From the NCBI GenBank assembly GCA_035455445.1, contig DATIFC010000108.1, positions 1-13,490 on the forward strand: DNA of 13,490 bases. The letters are read 5' to 3'. Positions within the stretch are counted from its first letter, which is position 1, and every line of letters begins with the position of its first letter. Below the pieces are notes generated by a model. The model did no database searches, had not been told where the DNA came from, and worked only from the letters and a program-made list of their open reading frames with translations. This document shows positions 1-5,902 of the stretch, piece by piece. Both the position numbers and the translations under genes were made by a program. Origin of the DNA: AC-32 sp035455445 (lineage in GTDB: Bacteria; Actinomycetota; Thermoleophilia; Gaiellales; Gaiellaceae).

Positions 1-105
1 GGCGAGAAGGAGCCCTGGGACGCCTTCTGGGGCCAGCGCTACGCGCAGCTGCGCGACCCGGACGGCGTGCCGGTCGACCTGTACGCGGCGCTCCCGCCGG
101 CGTAG
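1..105 (+). CDS. VOC (glyoxalase/bleomycin-resistance fold) protein, C-terminal fragment
   Basis: Only the last 34 codons are in the window, open from base 1 and ending at TAG 103-105. The residues visible include a Trp-Gly-Gln-Arg-Tyr run followed by RDPDGVPVDLYA. This is the usual last strand of vicinal-oxygen-chelate proteins of the PhnB/glyoxalase type, where a conserved Glu/Gln and the 'DPDG..xxL' loop close the metal-binding cup. The substrate cannot be told from this fragment. It is tail-to-tail with the alpha/beta hydrolase gene, with only 15 bases between the two stop codons and no hairpin visible there. The family assignment rests on a short motif, so it is moderately sure; a specific function is not supported. 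Confidence 0.7.
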   Translation, partial: GEKEPWDAFWGQRYAQLRDPDGVPVDLYAALPPA

Positions 106-120
106 CCGCGGCCCCCTTGT

Positions 121-990
121 CTATCGGAAGGCGCCGAGCCAGTCGACGAGCCGGCGCTCGTACTCGGGCGCGAAGCTCCCGTCCGGGAGCGTCAGGTCGT
201 GCTCGGCGCCCGGGACGACCACGATCTCGACCTCCGCGCCCCGCGCGGCCCGCCACGCCTCGACGCTCGCCTCGACGGGCGTCCACGAGTCCTCGGCCCC
301 GTAGAAGAGCAGCGTCGGCACGCCCACCCGGGCGAACACCGGCCGCGGGTCGAAGTCCATCTCCTCGATCCAGAGGCGAAGGCCTTCGGCGTCGAGCAGC
401 GTCGGCGGCAGCCAGGCCCGGGCGAACCAGGGCTCGTCGACGCCGGCCCAGAGGTCGGCCGCGAGCCGCTCGTCGGGCTCGGGCGCCTCTGTGTGAACCC
501 AGTGCTCGAAGCGCCGCCGCAGCTCCAGCGCCCGCCGAGCCACGTCCTCGCCGTACCCGGCGAGGCGCAGCTGGCGCTCGACGGCGTACATCATCTGCTC
601 GGACGGTGTCACCCCCGTCGAGGCGAGCAGGACGAGGAAGGCCACCTCGTCGGAGGCTGCAGCGGCGATCGGGCCGATCCAGCCGCCCTGGCTCAGGCCC
701 CAGAGCCCGACCCGCTCGCTGTCGACCGCGCGCAGCACGGCGAGCGCGTCCTCGGCCTGGAGCTCGAAGCGCCCGCGGGTAGCCTCGCCGGTCGACTCGC
801 CCTCGCCACGGCGGTCGAAGGTCACGACGCCGATGCCGTGCGAAGGGAGCAGCTCGTGCAGGTGGCGCAGCGACGGCGAGTCGCGCGTGCCCTCGCCGGC
901 TCCGTGCAGGGCCACGAGGGCCGTCCGCCCGGACCGGGAGTAGCTCGCGGCGAGCGAGAAGCCGTCGCGCTCGATCCGCAGCTCCTCCAC
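121..990 (-). CDS. alpha/beta hydrolase (serine hydrolase)
   Basis: This 289-residue cytoplasmic alpha/beta-hydrolase has all the family landmarks. There is an HGAGEG oxyanion-hole segment at about residues 29-34, DRRGEGES at 59-66, and a GLSQGG nucleophile elbow with Ser100. The likely acid is Asp234 (YGAEDSW) and the likely base His264 (GAEHDL). Residues about 130-215 form a helical cap with many Trp and Glu residues. No signal peptide is visible. The size and motifs fit the dienelactone-hydrolase/acyl-peptidase-like esterase group, but the substrate is unknown. The GTG start at 990 lies two bases after the TGA of the HelD-like gene, with no clear ribosome-binding site. Expression probably depends on translational coupling to that gene and on its promoter. 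A role in drug or xenobiotic ester hydrolysis would fit the PadR context but is inference only. Confidence 0.9.
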   Translation of the reverse strand: MEELRIERDGFSLAASYSRSGRTALVALHGAGEGTRDSPSLRHLHELLPSHGIGVVTFDRRGEGESTGEATRGRFELQAEDALAVLRAVDSERVGLWGLSQGGWIGPIAAAASDEVAFLVLLASTGVTPSEQMMYAVERQLRLAGYGEDVARRALELRRRFEHWVHTEAPEPDERLAADLWAGVDEPWFARAWLPPTLLDAEGLRLWIEEMDFDPRPVFARVGVPTLLFYGAEDSWTPVEASVEAWRAARGAEVEIVVVPGAEHDLTLPDGSFAPEYERRLVDWLGAFR

Positions 991-992
991 GC

Positions 993-2936
993 TCAGAGCC
1001 CGAGCTCGGGCGGCAGGGGCCGCGCGTGGAGGAGGACGAGCGTCGTCGTCGGCCGCGTGAGCGCCACGTACAGCTCGCGCAGGCCCTGGCCCTCGACCGC
1101 CTCCTCGACGATCTGCGCCGGCTCGACGACGAGCACGTGGTCGAACTCCATGCCTTTCGCCTCGCGAGGGGTGAGGACGGCGATCCGGGTCTCGTCGAAG
1201 AGCGCCGCCTCCCCGTCCCCGCGCAGCGACGCGGGCGCGATCACCGCGAGCAATCCCTCCTCCCGCGCGAGGCGCGCGGCTTCCTCGAAGGCGGCGGCGA
1301 GCGGCTGCCCGGCCGGCACCACCCGCGGCGGATCGGCGCCGGTGCGGTAGGAGAGCGGCGGCTCGACGTCGGGGGCGATCCGCTCGAGCAGCGGCAGCGC
1401 GACCGACATGATCTCGCGCGGCACGCGGTAGGCGTGGCGGAGCTCCTCGACCTCCGCGGCCTCGCCGCCGGGAAGGTGGGGGAGGACCTCGTCCCAGCGG
1501 TCGTAGGAGACCGGGCCGGTGGCCTGGGCGATGTCGCCGAGGACGGTGAACGCCCCGGCCGCGCGCCGGGAGACCATCCGCAGCTGCATCGGCGTCAGGT
1601 CCTGGGCCTCGTCGACGATCACGTGGCCGTAACGCTGGGGAGGGCCGTGGAGCACGGCGCGTGCCTCGTCGACGAGCGGCAGATCGGCGTCGCTCCAGCC
1701 GCTGCGCGCCCGTCGCAGCAGCGCCTGTTCCCCGGCGTCCAGCAGGCCGTCCGCGGCCGCGGCCAGCGCGTCGCGCGACGAGAGCAGGCGCCGAACCACC
1801 TGGTCCGGCCTCGGCGCCGGCCAGGAGGCGTCGAGGAAGCGCGTCAGGCGCCCGTCGCGGCGCAGCGCGCGCTCGACCTCCTCGAAGGAGCGGAATGCCT
1901 GGCCGCCGAGCCGCACGCCGTAGTCCTCGTAGAAGCGCCGCAGCACGTTCATCCGGAAGCGCTCGCGGGCCGCGCTGGACAGGCCGAGCTCCGAGCGCGC
2001 CTCCTCGAGCAGCTCGCCGGCCTCGTCCGCCTCGACGCCGACGAAGCGGCCCTCCAGCCGCACGACGAGCTCCTGCGGCTCGCCCGCCGAGGCCAGCTCG
2101 GCCGCCCGCCGCACGACCTCGCCGAGCCGCGGGTCGGCCTTCAGGCGCTGGACGTCGAGCGCGTCGGAGCGCGTGAGCTCGGCGCCCTCGACCAGCTCCG
2201 CGACCGCGCGCTGGTCGACGCTGTCCTCGCCGAGCGCGGGGAGGACGTGCGAGACGTACTCCATGAACGCCGGGTTCGGCCCGACGACGAGGATCCGCCG
2301 CAGCTCGGAGCGGTGCGCGTAGAGCAGGTACGACGCGCGGTGCAGCCCGACGGCGGTCTTGCCGGTCCCGGGGCCGCCCTGGATCACGAGCGGCGGCTCG
2401 GGGTCGCGGGCGATCAGGCGGTACTGGTCGGCCTGGATCGTCGCGACGATGTCGCGCATGCGCGTGTCGCGGGCGCGCTCGAGCTCCTCGAGCAGGAAGT
2501 CGTCCACGGCGGCCGCGTCGGCGAGCGAGCCGTCGAGCGCCTCGTCGCTGATGTCGATCAGCTCGCGGCCTCGCGTGCGGAAGCGACGGCGGAGCGTGAC
2601 GCCGTGCGGCGCCGCGGGCGTGGCCGTGTAGAAGGGGCGCGCGGCCGGCGCCTGCCAGTTCACGACCAGCGCCCGGCGCGCGTCGTCGTGGACCCAGCGC
2701 CGCCCGACGTAAAGGGCGTCGGCCGTCCCCTCGGCGTCGATGCGGCCGAAGCAGAGCCCGCGCTCGGCGTCCTCGAAGGTGCGCAGGCGTCCCGTCGCCC
2801 AGTCCTCGATCGCCTGCTGCGCCACCTCGGTCGCGCCGGCGCCCGCGGTGCGCAGCAGCGTCTCGCGCATGCGGTCGAGGCAGTCGTAGGCGGCGTCGAT
2901 GTACCGCTGCTCGGCTGCGAGGTCAGGGTGTGCCAC
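993..2936 (-). CDS. HelD/HelR-like UvrD-family ATPase (RNA polymerase-associated)
   Basis: A 647-residue superfamily-1 ATPase. It has Walker A GGPGTGKT (187-194), Walker B VIVDEAQD (439-446), LGDIAQAT (466-473), the arginine-bearing HAYRVPRE (501-508), a motif-V-like segment PREAKGMEFDHV (590-601), and ELYVALTR (621-628). Residues 1-180 contain a short helical start, then VNWQAPAARPFY and LLEELERARDTRMRDIVATIQADQY. That arrangement is typical of HelD and not of DNA-repair UvrD/PcrA. Known HelD proteins bind RNA polymerase and recycle stalled enzyme; some actinobacterial forms (HelR) displace rifamycins. This one is somewhat shorter than the roughly 740-residue mycobacterial protein, so part of the channel-inserting region may be reduced. 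The GTG start at 2936 has no ribosome-binding site but sits six bases after a TAGGCT -10 box, suggesting leaderless mRNA. A twin palindrome lies at its -35 region. The family is confident; rifamycin protection is not shown. Confidence 0.88.
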   Translation of the reverse strand: MAHPDLAAEQRYIDAAYDCLDRMRETLLRTAGAGATEVAQQAIEDWATGRLRTFEDAERGLCFGRIDAEGTADALYVGRRWVHDDARRALVVNWQAPAARPFYTATPAAPHGVTLRRRFRTRGRELIDISDEALDGSLADAAAVDDFLLEELERARDTRMRDIVATIQADQYRLIARDPEPPLVIQGGPGTGKTAVGLHRASYLLYAHRSELRRILVVGPNPAFMEYVSHVLPALGEDSVDQRAVAELVEGAELTRSDALDVQRLKADPRLGEVVRRAAELASAGEPQELVVRLEGRFVGVEADEAGELLEEARSELGLSSAARERFRMNVLRRFYEDYGVRLGGQAFRSFEEVERALRRDGRLTRFLDASWPAPRPDQVVRRLLSSRDALAAAADGLLDAGEQALLRRARSGWSDADLPLVDEARAVLHGPPQRYGHVIVDEAQDLTPMQLRMVSRRAAGAFTVLGDIAQATGPVSYDRWDEVLPHLPGGEAAEVEELRHAYRVPREIMSVALPLLERIAPDVEPPLSYRTGADPPRVVPAGQPLAAAFEEAARLAREEGLLAVIAPASLRGDGEAALFDETRIAVLTPREAKGMEFDHVLVVEPAQIVEEAVEGQGLRELYVALTRPTTTLVLLHARPLPPELGL

Positions 2937-2942
2937 GCGGTG

Positions 2943-2948
2943 AGCCTA
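2943..2948 (-). promoter_or_regulatory. predicted -10 box of the HelD-like gene (leaderless)
   Basis: Read on the minus strand, TAGGCT fits TANNNT. Its last T is six bases before the GTG start at 2936, exactly where a transcript beginning at the start codon would place it. There is no Shine-Dalgarno sequence. No good -35 hexamer is seen; the position expected for one falls inside the palindrome at 2965-2981. Confidence 0.5.
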
Positions 2949-2964
2949 GCCCGCACTCCCTCCA

Positions 2965-2981
2965 AGTAACAGACTGTTACT
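2965..2981. promoter_or_regulatory. operator copy 1: AGTAACA-GAC-TGTTACT palindrome
   Basis: Seven-base perfect arms surround a GAC centre. A longer 23-base block (2959-2981) is identical to 3026-3048. Relative to the predicted HelD start at 2936 it spans about -29 to -45, covering the -35 region, so bound protein should repress. The obvious candidate binder is the adjacent PadR protein, although such a site could also suit a TetR-type regulator encoded elsewhere. Confidence 0.75.
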
Positions 2982-2993
2982 AGCTTCGGGGAA

Positions 2994-3010
2994 CCCGGCT
3001 TTCCGCCGGG
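2994..3010. repeat. small inverted repeat between the two operators
   Basis: CCCGGC and GCCGGG arms of six bases enclose the loop TTTCC. It lies between the two palindromes and outside either predicted transcript, so an RNA role is unlikely. It may only reflect base composition, or may shape DNA between the operators. Confidence 0.35.
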
Positions 3011-3028
3011 ACTTCAGGCCCAGGACCT

Positions 3029-3051
3029 CCAAGTAACAGACTGTTACTTGG
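3029..3051. promoter_or_regulatory. operator copy 2: perfect 10-bp-arm palindrome
   Basis: The arms CCAAGTAACA and TGTTACTTGG are perfect inverted repeats around GAC. The copy is more symmetrical than copy 1 and lies 67 bp from it centre to centre. It is about 69-91 bases upstream of the predicted padR start, too far to block polymerase directly. It may serve as a high-affinity anchor for cooperative binding or looping, or act on the padR promoter from upstream. Confidence 0.78.
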
Positions 3052-3105
3052 ACGTTGGGGGGCTGCGCTTTCCAGCGCGCCTGCGTTCTACATATGCGTT
3101 TTACC

Positions 3106-3111
3106 TATACT
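3106..3111 (+). promoter_or_regulatory. predicted -10 box of the padR gene (near-leaderless)
   Basis: TATACT differs from TATAAT at one base and lies in an AT-rich patch unusual for this window. Its last base is eight bases before the ATG at 3120. There is no Shine-Dalgarno sequence before that ATG, so transcription probably begins at or next to it. No convincing -35 hexamer is seen. Confidence 0.6.
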
Positions 3112-3119
3112 GGGCGCCG

Positions 3120-3518
3120 ATGACCCACCGACGCCGTCGCCACCCGCGCTCCCGCAGCCGCCACCTGGTGCGGCCGGGGCACTGGCACGTGCATGCCCGG
3201 GTCGAGCGCTTCGTCGAGCCCTCGCTCCTGCTGCTCCTGCGTGAGCGGCCGCTGCACGGCTACGAGCTGCTCGAACGGCTCCCCGAGCTGGGGGCCGAGG
3301 GGCGCGTGGACATCGGCAACCTCTACCGCCTCCTGCGCGCGCTCGAAGAGGAGGGCCTCGTCGCCTCCGAGTGGAGTGACGAGCTGCCCGGCCCCGCGAA
3401 GCGCACCTACGAGCTCACCTCCGAGGGCCGCCGCGTCCTCGACACCTGGGCCGACGCGCTGCGCCGCGCGCAGGGGGCGATCGGAACGTTTCTCGACCGC
3501 TACGAAGAAGGGAGGTGA
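3120..3518 (+). CDS. PadR-family winged-helix transcriptional regulator
   Basis: This 132-residue DNA-binding protein matches PadR subfamily-2-like regulators. The winged-helix core spans about residues 33-106. It contains EPSLLLLLRERPLHGYELLERL, then DIGNLYRLLRALEEEGLVASEW, the wing, and TYELTSEGRRVL. A C-terminal helix (about 105-130) is the usual dimerisation arm. The N-terminus (1-30) is an added stretch rich in Arg and His (His3, 8, 15, 21, 23, 25). It could touch DNA or bind a metal, but neither is shown. The ATG at 3120 is chosen over the upstream in-frame TTG at 3048 because a TATACT box lies eight bases before it and 3048 falls inside the palindrome. It is followed two bases after its stop by the small His-rich gene, with which it forms an operon. 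PadR proteins often respond to phenolic or antibiotic ligands; the ligand here is unknown. Confidence 0.9.
   Translation: MTHRRRRHPRSRSRHLVRPGHWHVHARVERFVEPSLLLLLRERPLHGYELLERLPELGAEGRVDIGNLYRLLRALEEEGLVASEWSDELPGPAKRTYELTSEGRRVLDTWADALRRAQGAIGTFLDRYEEGR
3511..3515 (+). promoter_or_regulatory. strong ribosome-binding site (GGAGG) for the small His-rich gene
   Basis: GGAGG lies five bases before ATG 3521 and overlaps the end of padR. It selects 3521 rather than the in-frame GTG at 3515, which sits within the same site. It is one of the strongest such sites in the window. Confidence 0.8.
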
Positions 3519-3520
3519 AC

Positions 3521-3706
3521 ATGTGCGGGCACAGGCATCGACACCATGGCCTCGGCAGGCGCGGGAGCCGCTTCCCCAACCGTGAGGAGTGGATCCGCCG
3601 GCTCGAGGAGCGGCAGCGCGACCTCGAGCAGGAGGTCGCCGACCTCGCCGACGTGATCAGGCACCTGAAGTCGGGCGAGACCCCGGCGGACACGACCGCG
3701 CTGTAG
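3521..3706 (+). CDS. small His-rich, coiled-coil protein encoded with PadR
   Basis: A 61-residue protein that I cannot assign to a named function. It begins MCGHRHRHHGLGRRG, with Cys2 and His4, 6, 8 and 9, a cluster that could bind a metal ion. Residues about 20-50 form a charged helix (REEWIRRLEERQRDLEQEVA and onward) with a coiled-coil-like heptad pattern. The tail is short and polar. It is cytoplasmic, with no signal or membrane segment. It resembles in style the short coiled-coil proteins (DUF5320-like) often encoded beside PadR regulators. The start is supported by GGAGG at 3511-3515, and the gene is two bases from the padR stop, so the two are co-translated. It may bind PadR or sense a metal for it; this is inference. 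A G+C-rich hairpin follows the stop. Confidence 0.8.
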   Translation: MCGHRHRHHGLGRRGSRFPNREEWIRRLEERQRDLEQEVADLADVIRHLKSGETPADTTAL

Positions 3707-3714
3707 GGCATTCG

Positions 3715-3734
3715 GGCCCCGCTCCGGCGGGGCC
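3715..3734 (+). terminator. hairpin ending the padR operon, no T-tract
   Basis: GGCCCCGC and GCGGGGCC form a perfect eight-pair stem with loop TCCG, nine bases past the stop codon at 3706. There is no run of T after it, as is common for actinobacterial terminators. It may also attenuate read-through into rimP. Confidence 0.55.
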
Positions 3735-3754
3735 GACCGCCCGTTTCCAGTTGC

Positions 3755-3760
3755 TATCCT
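3755..3760 (+). promoter_or_regulatory. predicted -10 box for the rimP-nusA operon
   Basis: TATCCT follows TTGC and would place a start near 3767, giving a leader of about 79 bases before rimP. The best -35 (CCGACC, 3733-3738, 16-base spacing) is weak and touches the upstream hairpin. This is the only plausible -10 box seen between the padR operon hairpin and the rimP leader terminator. Confidence 0.4.
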
Positions 3761-3767
3761 GGTTCCA

Positions 3768-3795
3768 CCACATTTCACCGGCTTGGCGAAATGGG
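3768..3795 (+). promoter_or_regulatory. possible antiterminator hairpin in the rimP leader
   Basis: CATTTC (3771-3776) can pair with GAAATG (3788-3793), with inner CC/GG pairs at 3778-3779 and 3785-3786. Two more outer pairs are possible if A3770 bulges. The 3' arm uses bases 3789-3795, which also form the 5' arm of the terminator, so the two structures exclude each other. It is weaker than the terminator and would need stabilising. Confidence 0.45.
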
Positions 3796-3814
3796 CGCGC
3801 GGCGCCCATTTTTT
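3789..3814 (+). terminator. intrinsic terminator/attenuator in the rimP leader
   Basis: A perfect ten-pair stem, AAATGGGCGC (3789-3798) with GCGCCCATTT (3802-3811), loop GCG, and a T-run at 3809-3814. It is the clearest Rho-independent terminator in the window. It lies 31 bases before the rimP start and downstream of the predicted promoter. It therefore probably works as a leader attenuator rather than only ending the padR operon. Confidence 0.75.
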
Positions 3815-3834
3815 GTGAGGCGGACGAACGATTC

Positions 3835-3840
3835 GGGAGG
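3835..3840 (+). promoter_or_regulatory. ribosome-binding site of rimP
   Basis: GGGAGG lies five bases before GTG 3846. It fixes the rimP start and lies about 20 bases after the leader terminator, so translation depends on reading through it. Confidence 0.75.
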
Positions 3841-3845
3841 ACGGC

Positions 3846-4274
3846 GTGGGCAGCGTCTTCGAGAAGGAGCGGACACTCGAGCGGGACATCACCGGCAAGG
3901 TCGAGGAGACCCTGCCCGGCGTCGAGGTGCTCGCGGTCGAGCTGAGCGGTCCCGAGCGCTTCACGGTCTACGTCGACCGGCCGGAGGGCGTCGACCTGGC
4001 GCTCTGCGAGCAGGTCACCCGCCTGCTCTCGGACTACCTGCGCGAGTACGGCGTCGACGTCTCCTCGCCGGGCCCGGAGCGGCCGCTGCGCAAGCCGGAG
4101 CACTTCCAGCGCGCGCTCGGCCGCCGCGTCAAGCTGAGGACCGAAGGGCGCAAGCTCCGCGGCGAGGTCACCCGCGCGGGCGACGACACCGTGACCGTGT
4201 CCGCCGAGGGCGGCGAGGTCGACATCCCGTACGCCGAGATCGTGCGGGGCAACCTGATCGAGGAGAGGGCATGA
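3846..4274 (+). CDS. rimP: ribosome maturation factor RimP
   Basis: This 142-residue cytoplasmic protein assists 30S subunit maturation. The N-terminal alpha/beta domain includes VLAVELSGPERFTVYVDRP and the helix DLALCEQVTRLLSDYL. The C-terminal Sm-like barrel starts near LGRRVKLRTEGRK and ends in DIPYAEIVRGNLIEE, the family's characteristic close. The length is near the usual 140-170. It is the first gene of the nusA operon, as in most bacteria. Its stop overlaps the nusA start in ATGA (4271-4274), so the two are translationally coupled. Expression is likely governed by the leader terminator upstream. Confidence 0.95.
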   Translation: MGSVFEKERTLERDITGKVEETLPGVEVLAVELSGPERFTVYVDRPEGVDLALCEQVTRLLSDYLREYGVDVSSPGPERPLRKPEHFQRALGRRVKLRTEGRKLRGEVTRAGDDTVTVSAEGGEVDIPYAEIVRGNLIEERA

Positions 4275-5902
4275 GCAGGGAGATCATCGAGCTCGTCCAC
4301 GAGCTCGAGCGCGACAGGGGCATCGAAGGCGACACGCTGATCACGGCGCTCGAGGACGCGCTGCTCGCGGCGTACAAGAAGACGCCGGGCGCGTCCCGGC
4401 ACGCCGTGGTCGAGCTGGACCGCGACGAGGGCGACTTCCGCGTCTTCTCGATCGAGCTTCCGCCCGACATCGAGGAGCGGCTGCTCGAGGAGGCGCGCGA
4501 GCGCGTGCTGACCGAGCTCGAGCAGGCCGAGGCCGAGAACGGCGAGCGCTCGCACGTGCTCGTCACCGACGAGGACCTGGACATCGACTGGTCCGAGGTG
4601 CCCGACGAGCAGGTCAAGCGCGAGGACGTCACACCCGAGAACTTCGGCCGCATCGCCGCGCAGACCGCGAAGCAGGTGATCACCCAGCGGATCCGCGAGG
4701 CCGAGCGCCAGATCATGTACGACGAGTACGTCGACCGCGTGACCGAGGTGGTCACCGGGATCGTCCAGCAGGCCGGCGACCGCAACAACGTGCTCGTCGA
4801 CCTCGGGAAGGTCGAGGCGCTGCTGCCGCGCTCCGAGCAGGTGGACGGCGAGCGCTACGAGCAGGGCTCGCGCATCAAGGCGGTCATCACCGAGGTGCGC
4901 AGCGGCACGAAGGGGCCGCAGGTGATCCTCTCGCGCCGCGACCCTGAGCTGATCCGGACGCTCTTCGAGCTCGAGGTGCCCGAGATCGCGGACGGCCTGG
5001 TCGAGATCCGCGCGGTCGCCCGCGAGCCGGGGTACCGCTCGAAGATCGCCGTCGAGTCGCACGCCCAGGGCGTCGATCCGGTCGGCGCCTGCGTCGGCCC
5101 ACGCGGCTCCCGCGTGCGCATGGTCGTCTCGGAGCTTCGCGGCGAGAAGATCGACATCATCCCGTGGAACCCGGAGCCCGCGCGCTTCGTCGCGAAGGCG
5201 CTCTCGCCGGCCCGCGTCCGCGAGGTCTACCTCGACGACGAGGCCAAGGAGGCGACTGTGGTCGTCCCCGACGACCAGCTCGCGCTGGCGATCGGCAAGG
5301 AGGGCATGAACGCGCGCCTGGCCGCGCGCCTGACCGGCTGGAAGGTCGACATCAAGTCCGACACCGAGTTCGCGACCGAGGAGGCCGAGGCGGCCTTCGC
5401 GGGCGGGGGCGAGGAGGACAGCGAGTTCACCGGCCGCTGCGCAGCGGTGCTCTCGACCGGCAAGCGCTGCCCGAACGCGGCGCTGCCCGGCTCGCGCTAC
5501 TGCGGCGTGCCCGCCCATCAGGAGCTGGCCCTCCGCGGGGACGTGGAGGCGGACGAGGAGCCGGTGGTCGAGGAGGCCGAGCCGGAGCTCGAGGCCGCCG
5601 CCGAGGCTGCGCCGCCCGAGGCCGAGAGCATCGGCCCCGAGAGCATGGAGCCGGTCGCCGAGGCCGAGGAGCTCGAGAGCGAGGCGCCGGCCGACGCGGT
5701 CGCCACGCACGGCCCGAGCGCCGAGGCCGTCGCGGGGGCCGAGGGCGAGGTCGACCTCGAGGCCTCGCATCCCGAGACGGCTCCGCCGGAGGAGCGCCCG
5801 GCCGGGATCCCGGTCGAGCCGCTGGCGGAGGCCGAGGGCGTCGAGACGACGGCCGAGGAGCCTGCGCCGGTACAGAAGGGGGAGACGGACGACCCTGCGT
5901 GA
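4271..5902 (+). CDS. nusA: transcription elongation/termination factor NusA with a C-terminal Cys3His extension
   Basis: A 543-residue RNA-polymerase-binding factor controlling pausing, termination and antitermination. The N-terminal polymerase-binding domain covers about 1-140. An S1 domain follows (about 150-222), then KH1 with GACVGPRGSRVRMVVSEL (272-289) and KH2 with ALAIGKEGMNARLAARLTGW (338-357). After KH2 there is an extension. It holds a Cys3His motif, Cys390, Cys400, Cys411 and His416, spaced x9, x10, x4, resembling small zinc-knuckle domains of the DUF5763 type. About 125 Glu/Ala-rich residues (421-543) follow. The E. coli acidic repeats are not recognisable. The ATG at 4271 overlaps the rimP stop. 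An in-frame extension reaching upstream to 3791 is rejected because it covers rimP and the terminator. The gene overlaps rnpM in GTGA (5899-5902). The core is certain; the extension's role is unknown. Confidence 0.96.
   Translation: MSREIIELVHELERDRGIEGDTLITALEDALLAAYKKTPGASRHAVVELDRDEGDFRVFSIELPPDIEERLLEEARERVLTELEQAEAENGERSHVLVTDEDLDIDWSEVPDEQVKREDVTPENFGRIAAQTAKQVITQRIREAERQIMYDEYVDRVTEVVTGIVQQAGDRNNVLVDLGKVEALLPRSEQVDGERYEQGSRIKAVITEVRSGTKGPQVILSRRDPELIRTLFELEVPEIADGLVEIRAVAREPGYRSKIAVESHAQGVDPVGACVGPRGSRVRMVVSELRGEKIDIIPWNPEPARFVAKALSPARVREVYLDDEAKEATVVVPDDQLALAIGKEGMNARLAARLTGWKVDIKSDTEFATEEAEAAFAGGGEEDSEFTGRCAAVLSTGKRCPNAALPGSRYCGVPAHQELALRGDVEADEEPVVEEAEPELEAAAEAAPPEAESIGPESMEPVAEAEELESEAPADAVATHGPSAEAVAGAEGEVDLEASHPETAPPEERPAGIPVEPLAEAEGVETTAEEPAPVQKGETDDPA

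Noticed and set aside
3048..3119. An earlier TTG start for the padR gene
   Set aside because: It falls inside the operator palindrome and before the TATACT box, so it would be upstream of the transcript.
2937..3119. A rifamycin-associated element upstream of the HelD-like gene
   Set aside because: I looked for the G+C-rich 19-base dyad known before some helR genes and did not find it; the palindrome present is AT-rich and different.
3735..3845. A tRNA gene before rimP, as in E. coli
   Set aside because: No cloverleaf, T-loop or anticodon stem can be made; the inverted repeat with a T-run is a terminator.
3791..4270. An upstream in-frame extension of nusA beginning at 3791
   Set aside because: It lies over the terminator and all of rimP, its translation is Arg/Gly-rich and unlike NusA, and ATG 4271 has the family's usual N-terminus.
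5432..5520. Cys-rich segment read as a separate small zinc-protein gene
   Set aside because: It is in frame with NusA without a stop or a start site, so it is part of that protein.
5521..5899. Glu/Ala-rich repeats as a DNA repeat array
   Set aside because: The GAGGCCGAG-type strings are irregular and follow from the acidic protein composition; there is no constant unit or spacing.
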